This document shows positions 10,024 through 18,310 of a DNA stretch of 64,000 nt, piece after piece. Under the pieces are notes generated by a model. That model saw only the letters and a list, made by a program, of their open reading frames with translations. It did not search any database and had not been told where the DNA came from. The stretch lies in NCBI RefSeq assembly GCF_002117125.1, contig NZ_CP019344.1, positions 3,066,501-3,130,500 of the forward strand. Direction: 5' to 3'. A program made the position numbers and the translations under genes. The first letter of the stretch is position 1. Each line of letters begins with the position of its first letter. Source of the DNA: Nonlabens spongiae (GTDB lineage Bacteria; Bacteroidota; Bacteroidia; Flavobacteriales; Flavobacteriaceae).

Positions 10024-10048
10024 CACTAATATACTAAGATTCAAGCGT

Positions 10049-10459
10049 CTATCGCAATCGATCAGCTGATTTTACAAGCTGTTCATCCTTTCTTATTGCC
10101 TTGTTTGCCAAGACGATTAAAACGATAGATAGGATAGGAATGAACATCCCAATGCCTTTCTCAGCAACCGCCGTCGCTCCAGACATAGTTAGTGCTCGAT
10201 ACACGAAGACTCCCAGTAAAATTAAATTCAACATTAAGTTCAAACGATTAATCACCGTTTGCAGCTGTCTATTCTTATAAAGAAATATGGCAACTATTGA
10301 CAGGATTGCACTTGTAACAAATGCTCCAAAGTATACATTCTCATCCATGGCAACTACCTCATTGCCCTCACCGTCAACCCATAAGCTCACCAGAAAAATG
10401 AGTCCACCAGAAGTTGCCGCTGCAAGTAAAAGATAAATGGTTTGAATGCGTTGTATCAT
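10049..10459 (-). CDS. DUF4293 family membrane protein
   Basis: A 136-residue integral membrane protein with four predicted hydrophobic segments, near residues 7-27, 45-62, 72-90 and 103-121. The start MIQRIQTIYLLLAAATSGG is characteristic of the DUF4293 family, which is found in Bacteroidota, commonly beside rho. The C-terminus is short and basic. It is divergent from rho across a 203-bp spacer, so the two may share a regulatory region. No biochemical function is known. Own terminator at 9988-10023. Confidence 0.85.
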   Translation of the reverse strand: MIQRIQTIYLLLAAATSGGLIFLVSLWVDGEGNEVVAMDENVYFGAFVTSAILSIVAIFLYKNRQLQTVINRLNLMLNLILLGVFVYRALTMSGATAVAEKGIGMFIPILSIVLIVLANKAIRKDEQLVKSADRLR

Positions 10460-10662
10460 AGTGTTTGAGCGATCAAAATCACACAGGGCAAAAATATGAC
10501 ATAAGAAGTTAAAAGGTATAGTTCATTTAAATAAAAACTGTATTATTGCAGCATCTTTGAGTTAACCTCCTCTTTATAGGTTGACTAACGAGTGAAATTT
10601 TTCAAGAGATTTATCTACTCTTCATTTCCCATCAATAATCACATTTTCTTTTACATAGCTAC

Positions 10663-12396
10663 ATGTTTCAAATCGATGATTTAAAAGCAAAAAAATTACC
10701 AGAACTACACGTAATTGCAAAGGAACTTAATGTTCCAAAATTCAAACAACTTAGAAAACTTGATTTGGTCTATAAAATTTTAGACCTTCAAGCGTCTAAT
10801 CCAGAGGCTGTTAAGCAAATAGACACATCTGGTGATCAAGCTAAGCCAGACCAAACCCCTTCTGAACAACAATCTGACAGTAAGAAATCTACTGCCTCAG
10901 AAAAGGGTCAGGAGAGGAAACGCACGCGTAAGCCTCGAGTTCAACATGATGATAAGCAGAACAAGGATACCGCTCGACACAGTGATAATAAATCACAAGT
11001 TGACTCTAAGCCTAAAAGACAGCGCACTCAGAAGGAAGGTCATAAAGAAAAGGCTCAACAAAATTCTGCTAAGGATCAACAAAGAAATACAAAAGATAAA
11101 TCTTACTCTGACTCAAGTAAAAATGAGCTGAGCAACGATAGTAAACAGCAGTCCAAGTCTGATAACTCCAACAATAACCGCAATAAGAACCAGCGTAACA
11201 ATAATAACAACAGTAATAATAACCACGTTCCTAAGGGTAATAAGGACAACCGCAACCGCTACCGCGATCCTGATTTTGAGTTTGATGGTATTATCGAGAG
11301 CGAGGGAGTTCTGGATATGATGCCAGATGGTTATGGTTTCTTGAGAAGTAGCGATTACAATTACTTAGCGAGTCCAGATGATATTTATGTTTCTCAGTCG
11401 CAGATCAGATTGTTTGGTTTGAAAACCGGTGACACGGTTCTGGGAATGGTGCGACCTCCTAAAGAAGGTGAGAAATATTTTCCTCTCATTAAAATTTCTC
11501 AGATCAATGGATTAGATCCTAAGGTTGTGCGTGATCGTGTTTCCTTTGAACACCTTACACCATTGTTTCCAAATGAGAAATTCAATCTCGCGGAGCGTAG
11601 AGCATCAGTTTCTACGCGTGTGATGGATCTCTTTGCACCTATAGGAAAAGGCCAGCGAGGTATGATCGTAGCCCAGCCTAAAACGGGTAAAACCATGTTG
11701 CTCAAGGATATTGCAAATGCCATCGCAGCAAACCATCCAGAAGTATATCAATTGGTTCTTCTGATCGATGAGCGTCCAGAAGAGGTCACAGACATGCAAC
11801 GTAATGTAGATGGAGAGGTCATCGCTTCAACATTTGACAAGGAAGCTCATGATCACGTAAGAGTTGCTAATATTGTTTTGGAAAAAGCCAAAAGAATGGT
11901 CGAGTGCGGTCACGATGTAGTGATTCTTTTAGATTCTATAACGCGTCTCGCAAGAGCTTACAATACTGTGCAACCAGCAAGTGGTAAAGTTCTTTCTGGA
12001 GGTGTAGACGCAAATGCGCTTCACAAACCCAAAAGATTTTTTGGTGCCGCCCGTAATATAGAGGGAGGTGGCTCGTTGTCTATCATAGCGACGGCGCTTA
12101 CTGAAACAGGTTCAAAAATGGATGAGGTGATCTTTGAAGAATTTAAAGGTACAGGTAACATGGAACTGCAACTGGATCGTAACATTTCTAATCGTAGAAT
12201 CTTCCCGGCCATTGACCTTACTTCATCTTCTACACGTAGAGATGATCTTCTTCTAGAAAAGGATGTCGTGCAACGCATGTGGATCATGAGAAAATATCTC
12301 GCCGATATGAATCCGGTAGAAGCTATGGAATTTATGTCCCAACGTATTAAGCAAACGCGTAATAACGAGGAATTCCTCGCGACTATGAACGACTGA
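10663..12396 (+). CDS. rho: Transcription termination factor Rho
   Basis: A 577-residue hexameric RNA helicase that ends untranslated or antisense transcripts. Residues 1-45 are the SAP-like Rho N-domain ([18 protein letters not shown]). Residues from about 50 to 205 form a low-complexity Lys/Gln/Ser/Asn insertion, including a run of Asn, typical of the extended Bacteroidota Rho. The OSB RNA-binding fold follows ([20 protein letters not shown]), then the RecA-type ATPase with Walker A QPKTGKT near residue 340, Walker [17 protein letters not shown] and the Q-loop/R-loop region [21 protein letters not shown]. coli Rho has 419 residues; the excess lies in the insertion. The 203-bp upstream spacer leaves room for a leader. 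The coiled-coil gene follows after 33 bp. Confidence 0.98.
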   Translation: MFQIDDLKAKKLPELHVIAKELNVPKFKQLRKLDLVYKILDLQASNPEAVKQIDTSGDQAKPDQTPSEQQSDSKKSTASEKGQERKRTRKPRVQHDDKQNKDTARHSDNKSQVDSKPKRQRTQKEGHKEKAQQNSAKDQQRNTKDKSYSDSSKNELSNDSKQQSKSDNSNNNRNKNQRNNNNNSNNNHVPKGNKDNRNRYRDPDFEFDGIIESEGVLDMMPDGYGFLRSSDYNYLASPDDIYVSQSQIRLFGLKTGDTVLGMVRPPKEGEKYFPLIKISQINGLDPKVVRDRVSFEHLTPLFPNEKFNLAERRASVSTRVMDLFAPIGKGQRGMIVAQPKTGKTMLLKDIANAIAANHPEVYQLVLLIDERPEEVTDMQRNVDGEVIASTFDKEAHDHVRVANIVLEKAKRMVECGHDVVILLDSITRLARAYNTVQPASGKVLSGGVDANALHKPKRFFGAARNIEGGGSLSIIATALTETGSKMDEVIFEEFKGTGNMELQLDRNISNRRIFPAIDLTSSSTRRDDLLLEKDVVQRMWIMRKYLADMNPVEAMEFMSQRIKQTRNNEEFLATMND

Positions 12397-12429
12397 TTTT
12401 AACTTGATCGTTTTTTAAATTTTTTTCTA

Positions 12430-13017
12430 GTGAAGTATTTAATAACCATTATTGCTTTTGTTCTATTCAGCCTTGCTTCAACTGCACAAGAGGCAACTAC
12501 TGAATCAATCGATAACAGATTTGATGAAGTTGTTGATGGTGCTAATGACTTTAAGGAATATAAGGTCATCAAAAAATCTGAGATCAACAATCTCAGAAGA
12601 GAAGTTGCAAAATACTCAACGAGTCTTAATGATAAGATTGCTCAATTGGGAGATACCATCACAGATCAACGTAGAACCATCAAGCAATTGAGAGATGAGG
12701 TTTCAACGACTGATCAGGAACTGGTAAACGTAAATGCCGAGAAGGATTCCATGAATTTCATGGGTGTCCAGACCAGCAAATCGGCTTATCATACTGTTGT
12801 ATGGAGCATTATAGGAGTTTTGGCACTTGCGCTGGTGATTTTTATTCTCAAGTTCAAGAGCAGTAACACAACGACTCGCAATTCCTTGAAACAACTCAAA
12901 TCAACGGAAGAGGAGCTGGAAGATCTACGTAAACGTTCTATCGAAAAAGAACAAAAACTAGGTCGTCAACTTCAAGATGAACGCAACAAACTGGCGCGTT
13001 TGAAATCTGAGAAGTAA
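12430..13017 (+). CDS. Signal-bearing, membrane-anchored coiled-coil protein downstream of rho
   Basis: A 195-residue protein with a GTG start (12430-12432). The signal peptide ends ASTAQ at residue 20. Residues 45-110 form a periplasmic coiled coil (KKSEINNLRREVAKYSTSL). A transmembrane helix lies at 121-141 (TVVWSIIGVLALALVIFILK), and a second charged coiled coil at 150-195 is cytoplasmic. From memory, homologues in this position in other flavobacteria are sometimes labelled tRNA (guanine-N1)-methyltransferase, but nothing here resembles a methyltransferase, so I do not use that name. It starts 33 bp after rho and has its own terminator at 13041. Function unknown. Confidence 0.75.
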   Translation: MKYLITIIAFVLFSLASTAQEATTESIDNRFDEVVDGANDFKEYKVIKKSEINNLRREVAKYSTSLNDKIAQLGDTITDQRRTIKQLRDEVSTTDQELVNVNAEKDSMNFMGVQTSKSAYHTVVWSIIGVLALALVIFILKFKSSNTTTRNSLKQLKSTEEELEDLRKRSIEKEQKLGRQLQDERNKLARLKSEK

Positions 13018-13040
13018 AACTGAATACATTGAATTATTTT

Positions 13041-13072
13041 AAGGCTGGATTTGATCCAGCCTTTTGTTTTTT
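13041..13072 (+). terminator. Rho-independent terminator after the coiled-coil gene
   Basis: AAGGCTGGAT and ATCCAGCCTT form a near-perfect stem at 13041-13063, followed by a T-rich tract. Confidence 0.85.
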
Positions 13073-13073
13073 C

Positions 13074-13122
13074 CGCTTTCCATCGGCCGCCATAGGCTTG
13101 CCGAAGGCACGGCGCGAAAGCG
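13074..13122. repeat. Split palindrome: CGCTTTC and GCGAAAGCG separated by a 33-bp GC-rich insert
   Basis: The two arms of the 16-bp palindrome occupy 13074-13080 and 13114-13122. The insert between them (13081-13113) is GC-rich and unlike the surrounding AT-rich spacer. It looks like a second small element that landed near the centre of a palindrome. Confidence 0.65.
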
Positions 13123-13164
13123 AGAAGATTGATATGATCGGGAACAACTCCTTGAACTTAGATG

Positions 13165-13195
13165 GACCTCTGAGGTTTTCAAAACCTCAGAGGTC
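13165..13195. repeat. 31-bp near-perfect inverted repeat
   Basis: GACCTCTGAGG and CCTCAGAGGTC flank TTTTCAAAA. It lies between the convergent coiled-coil gene and helicase gene. There is no T-run after it on the minus strand, so I call it a repeat rather than a terminator, although it could slow polymerase in either direction. Confidence 0.7.
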
Positions 13196-13261
13196 TTATT
13201 ACTACGAGGCTTCAACTTCCTCCCTACAGTTGTCTGGATCGAGTTCAAATTCAAAGTCATT

Positions 13262-15829
13262 CTACTCCCACTTAACCTGCATGCGCTTGATACGATCGGA
13301 GAGTTTTTCACTACTTAGTTTTTCGCGTAAGCGGTCTGTAATAATCGGGAAGGAGAAGGGCGTGGGTTGTTCGCAAGGGCACCAAACGACTTCTTGCTTC
13401 TGGATTCTTTCAAGCGCTTCTCGTAAGCGGTATTCTTCTATGGCTTGTTCAAAAGTTTCGGTGTAGGCTTGCCGGAACAACAGATTCTCGGGCTCGTTGT
13501 CTCTAAAAACCTCAAATAACAGCTGACTGCTGTTTTGCAAGTGTTTGGTTTTGATCAATTTGTTAGGGTAACCGGTAAAAACAAGTCCAGAAATCACGGC
13601 GATATCCCGAAACTTTCTACGAGCCATTTCAGTAGCATTAACGCTGGCTTGCAGGTCATCAGTCAGCATTTCTGGTGTGAGTAAGTTGTTGTCCAAAACT
13701 TCTTGCATGTCAAATGGTTGATCACTTAAAAGTTCAAAGCCATAATCATTAAATGCCAGTGAGAATGTGATAGGTTTCAATAAACTGATGCGGTAAGCAA
13801 GAACTCCAGCCATCGCCTCATGCACAAATCGCCCTTCAAATGGATAAAAAACCGTGTGGTATCCTTCACGAGTTTTAAAAGTCTCGATCAGAAATTGGTC
13901 TTTTTTAGGGACAATGCTCTCCCGTCGCTGTCGCTTGATTATGTCCTTTAATGCCTGTGCTTCTGGAGTGTGTTTTTGACCGGTTTGAAAGTTGGCCATT
14001 TCTTCTCGCAACAGTTCCCCTAGCTGCGAACTCAAAGGCAGTTTACTCCCTTGCCAATTGCTTACTTTGGCCTTTTTCTTTTTGGCGATTTTTACTTGGG
14101 CCACCATCCCCTTCAACCGAACAAATTCGAGCGTGCGACCGCCCAGCACAAACACATCGCCACGATCCAACTTGCTGATAAAGTATTCTTCTACATTACC
14201 CACATAACCACCAGTCACAAATTTTACCGTAACCGTCGTTCCCGTCACGATAGTTCCCATTTGTAATCTGTGCCGCATTGCGATCGCTCGATCGTCAATG
14301 AAATATTTACCATCGGGTGCGATACTTACCTTTTTATATTCGTCGTAATTCTGGAGCGATGAACTGCCATAAACGATAAATTTTAGACACCAGTCCCATT
14401 CATCTTCAGTAATCCCTGCATAGCAAAAAGTTGATTTGATTTGTGGGAAAATCTCATCAGGGTAAAATCCACCAGAAACAGCAAGCGTACACAAATACTG
14501 AATGAGTACGTCGTAACACAAAATAAAAGGCAATCGATCTTCAACGGCTTGAGTGGTAACCGCTTTTTGTAGTGCGCTGGCTTCAATCAACTCCAGCGCA
14601 TGAGTGGGTAAGAAATAGATAACGCTGGTCTCGTTAGGTCTATGGCCAGAGCGCCCTGCTCTTTGTAGAAAACGAGCGACGCCTTTAGGTCCGCCTACTT
14701 GAATAATGGTCTCTACTGGAGCAAAATCCACTCCCAGATCGAGCGATGAGGTACAGACACAAGCTTTTAAACTCTCGTTCCTGATCGCATTCTCGACCCA
14801 GATTCTCGTCTCTTTGTTGATCGAGCCGTGATGCATTGCCACCTCGCCTGCAAATTCAGGATGCTGGTGCATCAAAGCCTGGAACCAAAGCTCGCATTGC
14901 GCACGCGTATTGGTAAAAATAAGAGTGGATCTACTAGAATTAATAATCTTAACCACATCTTCCATCAAGTGCAATCCTAAATGCCCTCGCCAAGGAAACT
15001 TGTCCATGCTCTCCGGAATGATGGATTTGACTTGAATATCTTTTTTGATATTGGCTTTTATGAGTACACTTCGACTCCGCTCAGCGCGAGCGCTTTCGCG
15101 ATCCCGATAGTTATCGGGACGAGATTTTAATACAACCTCGTTTTCAGGTGGCTGAGCATTTCGACTCCGCTTAATGAACGCGGAGTCGAAGTCACCGGTA
15201 TCCACTCCCAGCAAAACATCTCTTGCTTGTTCCAAATTTCCAATGGTAGCGCTGATTCCCCAAATTCTTAGCTCTGGAGAAAGAGCTCGTAGTCTGGAAA
15301 TGCCCAGTTCCATTTGCACACCACGCTTGGTTCCTAAAAGCTCGTGCCATTCATCGACTACAACGGCCGTACAAGTCTTGAAAATTTTTTCATGTCGTTT
15401 ACTACCAATCAGCAAGTGCAAGCTTTCTGGAGTGGTGATGAGCAGATCAGGCATGCGTTTCATTTGAGCGGTACGCTCCTTACTACTGGTGTCTCCTGAG
15501 CGTATTCCCACGGTAAACGGCAGGTCAATTGCATCGACAAATCGCTGCGTGGCCTGCATGATTTCTTGAGACAGAGATCTCAACGGTGTAATCCAGATAG
15601 CCTTGAGACCCGCCTTAGGTTTCTTGTGGTAATCTGGATTTTCCTTAATATAATTTAGAACAATGGCGATCCAGAGTGCATAGGTTTTTCCGCTACCGGT
15701 AGGCGCGTTCAGCAATCCATGTTTGCCAGCCAGAAAAGCATCCCAAGTCTTTTTCTGGAAGGGAAAAGTGTTCCAACCCTGAGACTGAAAAAAATCATCG
15801 GCAATTTTATGGAGTTGTTTTTTTGTCAT
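13262..15829 (-). CDS. Ligase-associated DEXH-box DNA helicase (Lhr-core type)
   Basis: An 855-residue superfamily 2 helicase. Walker A is APTGSGKT (42-49), the DEXH box is DEWH (159-162) and motif III is SAT (193-195). Domain 2 contains TSSLDLGVDFAPVETIIQVG and the motif VI sequence QRAGRSGH. The C-terminal half contains the winged-helix and Lhr-core region. It matches the helicase of the bacterial ligase-associated DNA repair cluster, with its exonuclease and ligase partners encoded just upstream on the same strand. It starts 2 bp after the methyltransferase stop, so translational coupling is likely. An extra segment at about residues 213-256 coincides with palindromic repeats at 15067-15192. 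That segment includes the peptide AERSRS and sits in the linker between the two RecA domains. Confidence 0.92.
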   Translation of the reverse strand: MTKKQLHKIADDFFQSQGWNTFPFQKKTWDAFLAGKHGLLNAPTGSGKTYALWIAIVLNYIKENPDYHKKPKAGLKAIWITPLRSLSQEIMQATQRFVDAIDLPFTVGIRSGDTSSKERTAQMKRMPDLLITTPESLHLLIGSKRHEKIFKTCTAVVVDEWHELLGTKRGVQMELGISRLRALSPELRIWGISATIGNLEQARDVLLGVDTGDFDSAFIKRSRNAQPPENEVVLKSRPDNYRDRESARAERSRSVLIKANIKKDIQVKSIIPESMDKFPWRGHLGLHLMEDVVKIINSSRSTLIFTNTRAQCELWFQALMHQHPEFAGEVAMHHGSINKETRIWVENAIRNESLKACVCTSSLDLGVDFAPVETIIQVGGPKGVARFLQRAGRSGHRPNETSVIYFLPTHALELIEASALQKAVTTQAVEDRLPFILCYDVLIQYLCTLAVSGGFYPDEIFPQIKSTFCYAGITEDEWDWCLKFIVYGSSSLQNYDEYKKVSIAPDGKYFIDDRAIAMRHRLQMGTIVTGTTVTVKFVTGGYVGNVEEYFISKLDRGDVFVLGGRTLEFVRLKGMVAQVKIAKKKKAKVSNWQGSKLPLSSQLGELLREEMANFQTGQKHTPEAQALKDIIKRQRRESIVPKKDQFLIETFKTREGYHTVFYPFEGRFVHEAMAGVLAYRISLLKPITFSLAFNDYGFELLSDQPFDMQEVLDNNLLTPEMLTDDLQASVNATEMARRKFRDIAVISGLVFTGYPNKLIKTKHLQNSSQLLFEVFRDNEPENLLFRQAYTETFEQAIEEYRLREALERIQKQEVVWCPCEQPTPFSFPIITDRLREKLSSEKLSDRIKRMQVKWE
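15068..15123. repeat. Composite repeat inside the helicase gene
   Basis: Unit C (ACTTCGACTCCGCTCAG, 15068-15084) is followed by CGCTTTCGCG (15091-15100), half of the 16-bp palindrome. The second half of that palindrome is replaced by a hairpin with arms ATCCCGATA and TATCGGGA (15101-15123). The 33-bp unit at 15091-15123 recurs at 22755-22787 with one difference. The frame stays open throughout. Confidence 0.85.
15159..15191. repeat. Inverted repeat of unit C inside the helicase gene
   Basis: TTCGACTCCGC (15159-15169) and GCGGAGTCGAA (15181-15191) form a perfect stem around an 11-nt loop. It belongs to the same TCGACTCCGC family seen at 15068 and 17234, and is read in frame by the helicase. 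Confidence 0.8.
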
Positions 15830-15831
15830 TT

Positions 15832-16593
15832 TTATTCAGGTGCATGAACAAAAACCATACAATGCTGCCACGGTAAATTGGAAATATTTTCTTGGAGGAC
15901 AAAACCATTAGCTTCAAACTCTTTTACGGTTTGTTCCTCGCTCATTTTGTGGATGGTCTTGATGGGAATGTTAGAATCCTCAAGCCTATATTCAATCATA
16001 TAAATTTGGCCATTATTTCGCAAAGCTTCTTTCATGGATGCCAGCATCTCCACTGGAAAACTAAATTCATGGTACACATCTACCATTAAAATTTTATCAA
16101 CCGAATTTGCTGGGAGATTAGTCGTTTTTTCTGCGCCTTGAATGAGCTCGATGTTTTTTAAATCGAGCGCTTTCCTTTTAGTTTCAATAGCTTGAAGCAT
16201 TTCAGGCTGGATATCAATCGCATAAACAGTTCCTTCTTTAGCAAGTGGTGCCATTTTGAATACGTGGTATCCAGATCCAGCGCCTATGTCAGCAATGTCG
16301 TCTTTTGGTTGAATGTTCATATTTTTGATGAGTAGGGAAACATTTTCTTCCTTTTCCCGCTCTGGACGCTCGAGCCATTCCATACCTTGAAATCCCATCA
16401 CATGTGCAATCTCACGGCCTTGATACCATTTCCCAATTCCATTGATGCTACCACTTTTATAGACATATTCTGAATTTTGCTCACCATCGTCAATATTTTT
16501 TTCAAAACCAGGTGGTGTTTGCCCTTTGCAGCTAGTTGTGAAAAGTAAAATTGAAACTATAAGTGTTTTTATGAGACTAGATTTACTAATCAT
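15832..16593 (-). CDS. Lipoprotein-like class I SAM-dependent methyltransferase
   Basis: A 253-residue protein. The N-terminus has a hydrophobic signal followed by FTTSC (Cys22), which resembles a lipoprotein signal. A Rossmann methyltransferase follows, with motif I DIGAGSG (102-108) and the acidic residue after beta-2 in AIDIQPEML. Residues 54-78 (GKWYQGREIAHVMGFQGMEW) are typical of a methyltransferase family that often carries export signals. SAM is cytoplasmic, so either the signal is a membrane anchor or the true start is internal. No Met lies between residue 1 and Met66, so the long form is favoured. The gene lies 34 bp after the ligase and 2 bp before the helicase, that is, inside the repair operon. 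Substrate unknown. Confidence 0.8.
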   Translation of the reverse strand: MISKSSLIKTLIVSILLFTTSCKGQTPPGFEKNIDDGEQNSEYVYKSGSINGIGKWYQGREIAHVMGFQGMEWLERPEREKEENVSLLIKNMNIQPKDDIADIGAGSGYHVFKMAPLAKEGTVYAIDIQPEMLQAIETKRKALDLKNIELIQGAEKTTNLPANSVDKILMVDVYHEFSFPVEMLASMKEALRNNGQIYMIEYRLEDSNIPIKTIHKMSEEQTVKEFEANGFVLQENISNLPWQHCMVFVHAPE

Positions 16594-16627
16594 GTTTTTT
16601 GACTTAATCTTAGACTTGTTTTTAAAC

Positions 16628-18310
16628 TTACTTCGGAATCATCGCTTTGAGGTCATCTAGTGTGTTAGCTTCCTCAATGGGCTTATCGGTACGCCAGCGT
16701 ACGATCCTAGGAAAACGTGTCGCGACTCCGGATTTATGCCTTTTGCTGGGTGCGATACCTTCAAAGGCGATCTCAAAAACATGATGTGGAGTGACAGATC
16801 GTACCGGTCCGAAGCGTTCCAGAGTATTCCGTTTGATCCACGCGTCTACTTTTCTGAATTCGGCATCGGTTAGTCCAGAGTACGCTTTCGCGAAAGTGAC
16901 CAGCTCACCATCATCCCACAATCCAAAGGTGTAGTCAGTATACAAATTGGCCCTACGACCGTGTCCTCTCATTGCGTAGGTCAACACGGCGTCGATGGTA
17001 AATGGATCAATTTTCCATTTCCACCAGTCGCCTTTCTTTCTTCCCACCAGGTAAGGACTATCCTTCCTCTTGATCATTAACCCCTCAGATCGTTTCTCAG
17101 TACTTAGTTCACGCTCAGCCGCAGCTTCTTCCCAACTACTAAAAGTCATGGTCTCTGATAATCTCAGGGGTAGTAAGCTTAAATCTGAACCTGCTTTCGA
17201 ATCTGAATCTTCACTTTTTTCAATCTCGCTTTCACTTCGACTCCGCTCAGCGACCGCGCGAAAGCGAAATTTCTCATGAGCATCTGAAAAAAGCTTCTCA
17301 AGAAGTTCCCGACGTTCGACAAATGGCAATTCACGAATGTCCTTTCCTTCCCATTCCAGCAAATCATAGGCGTAAATCACTACGGGAACATCTTTGAGCA
17401 GTTTTTTACCCACGTTCTTGCGACCTATCCTGGTCTGCAGGTCATTGAAGTTCATGATCTTTCCATCCTTAAATGGTAAGATTTCACCGTCGATAACCGT
17501 TCCATTTGGAATAACCTCAAGGAATTTTTGAAGCTCAGGATACTTGTCGGTAACCAGTTCCTCACCGCGTGACCAAACGAAAAGCTCGTCGCCACGCACA
17601 ATGGTTTGTGAACGTATACCGTCCCATTTGTGTTCCATGCTCCATTCCGAGACATTGCCTAAATCGTTTACCTCGTCCTCAATCGCATAGGCTAAGTAGA
17701 AAGGGTAGGGCTTGCCACGTCTTGCGACCTCATTATCCTCATAAACGAGTTCTTGGAAGGTGGTATTTTCACCTGTCCAGCTACCCATGAGTTTGTGAGC
17801 AAGAACGTCTTTATCGATTCCAGTTGCAGCAGCAAGCGCACGAGTCATCAACTTTTGGGAAACACCTATTCTGAAACTTCCCGTCAAGATTTTGTTGAAT
17901 ACAAATCGCTCATAGTAATTCAGCTTAAGCCAATTTTCCTGGAGATAGGAGCGTTTTTCATCTTCCGTTTTTTTTCTGAGATTAATGATATCGTGCACTA
18001 CGTCGTGTAGCGATTTATCCATTGATTCGTTAGATGTAGGCAGTATAAGCGCAATAGTTTCTGCAAGATCACCTACGATGTGGTAGCTTTCTTCAAACAA
18101 CCACATGGGTATCCCGCTAATTTCAGTCGCCCATTCTCTGAGTAAGGTCGTGTTCACCGGTCGTTTAGGACGCCGATGGCTTAAAATAGCAACGGTCCAC
18201 AGTTTATCCTCGTCTGGTGCTGTTTTGAAGTATTCTGTGAGCGCAGCAACTTTGAGGTTGGTTTTGTTAGTCCCGTCTATGATGCGTATGAGTTCAGCAA
18301 ATTCTTTCAT
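16628..18310 (-). CDS. ATP-dependent DNA ligase of the ligase-associated repair cluster
   Basis: A 560-residue DNA ligase that seals nicks via a lysyl-AMP intermediate. The N-terminal alpha-helical DNA-binding domain spans about 1-200. The nucleotidyltransferase domain has motif I HKWDG with catalytic Lys228, motif III-type VIDGEILPF (272-280), motif IV SEGLMIKRK and motif V-type WWKWK. The OB domain has FAKAYSGLTDAEF. The start overlaps the exonuclease stop in ATGA, indicating tight coupling. Residues of about 349-388 form an extra charged loop between motifs IIIa and IV. It contains AERSRS and is encoded by a repeat composite at 17226-17267. Homologues elsewhere operate with an exonuclease and helicase in damage repair; that role is inferred here from the conserved gene order. 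Confidence 0.93.
   Translation of the reverse strand: MKEFAELIRIIDGTNKTNLKVAALTEYFKTAPDEDKLWTVAILSHRRPKRPVNTTLLREWATEISGIPMWLFEESYHIVGDLAETIALILPTSNESMDKSLHDVVHDIINLRKKTEDEKRSYLQENWLKLNYYERFVFNKILTGSFRIGVSQKLMTRALAAATGIDKDVLAHKLMGSWTGENTTFQELVYEDNEVARRGKPYPFYLAYAIEDEVNDLGNVSEWSMEHKWDGIRSQTIVRGDELFVWSRGEELVTDKYPELQKFLEVIPNGTVIDGEILPFKDGKIMNFNDLQTRIGRKNVGKKLLKDVPVVIYAYDLLEWEGKDIRELPFVERRELLEKLFSDAHEKFRFRAVAERSRSESEIEKSEDSDSKAGSDLSLLPLRLSETMTFSSWEEAAAERELSTEKRSEGLMIKRKDSPYLVGRKKGDWWKWKIDPFTIDAVLTYAMRGHGRRANLYTDYTFGLWDDGELVTFAKAYSGLTDAEFRKVDAWIKRNTLERFGPVRSVTPHHVFEIAFEGIAPSKRHKSGVATRFPRIVRWRTDKPIEEANTLDDLKAMIPK
17226..17267. repeat. Palindrome split by unit C inside the ligase gene
   Basis: TCGCTTTC (17226-17233) and GAAAGCGA (17260-17267) are the arms of the 16-bp palindrome. 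Between them lies ACTTCGACTCCGCTCAGCG, the same unit C found in the helicase gene. The total length keeps the reading frame open and adds AVAERSRSESE to the ligase. Confidence 0.8.

Larger units (their letters stand above)
9604..10048. other. Intergenic spacer with promoter element, palindrome and terminator
   Basis: No convincing gene. A 77-codon plus-strand frame at 9730-9963 has no family resemblance and runs through the palindrome. The stretch holds a minus-strand -7 element for the T9SS gene, one palindrome copy at 9932 and the terminator of the DUF4293 gene. The remaining bases (about 9700-9930) show no feature I can support. Confidence 0.7.

Noticed and set aside
13165..13195. Terminator of the helicase transcript
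   Set aside because: The hairpin is strong, but no T-run follows on the minus strand. Listed as a repeat instead.
13029..13466. 145-codon plus-strand ORF
   Set aside because: It covers a terminator, the split palindrome, an inverted repeat and then the antisense of the helicase gene.
16883..16896. Partial palindrome in the ligase as an inserted repeat
   Set aside because: It encodes the TFAKAYSGL block, which appears native to this ligase family, so the match may be coincidental or only a conversion of synonymous bases.
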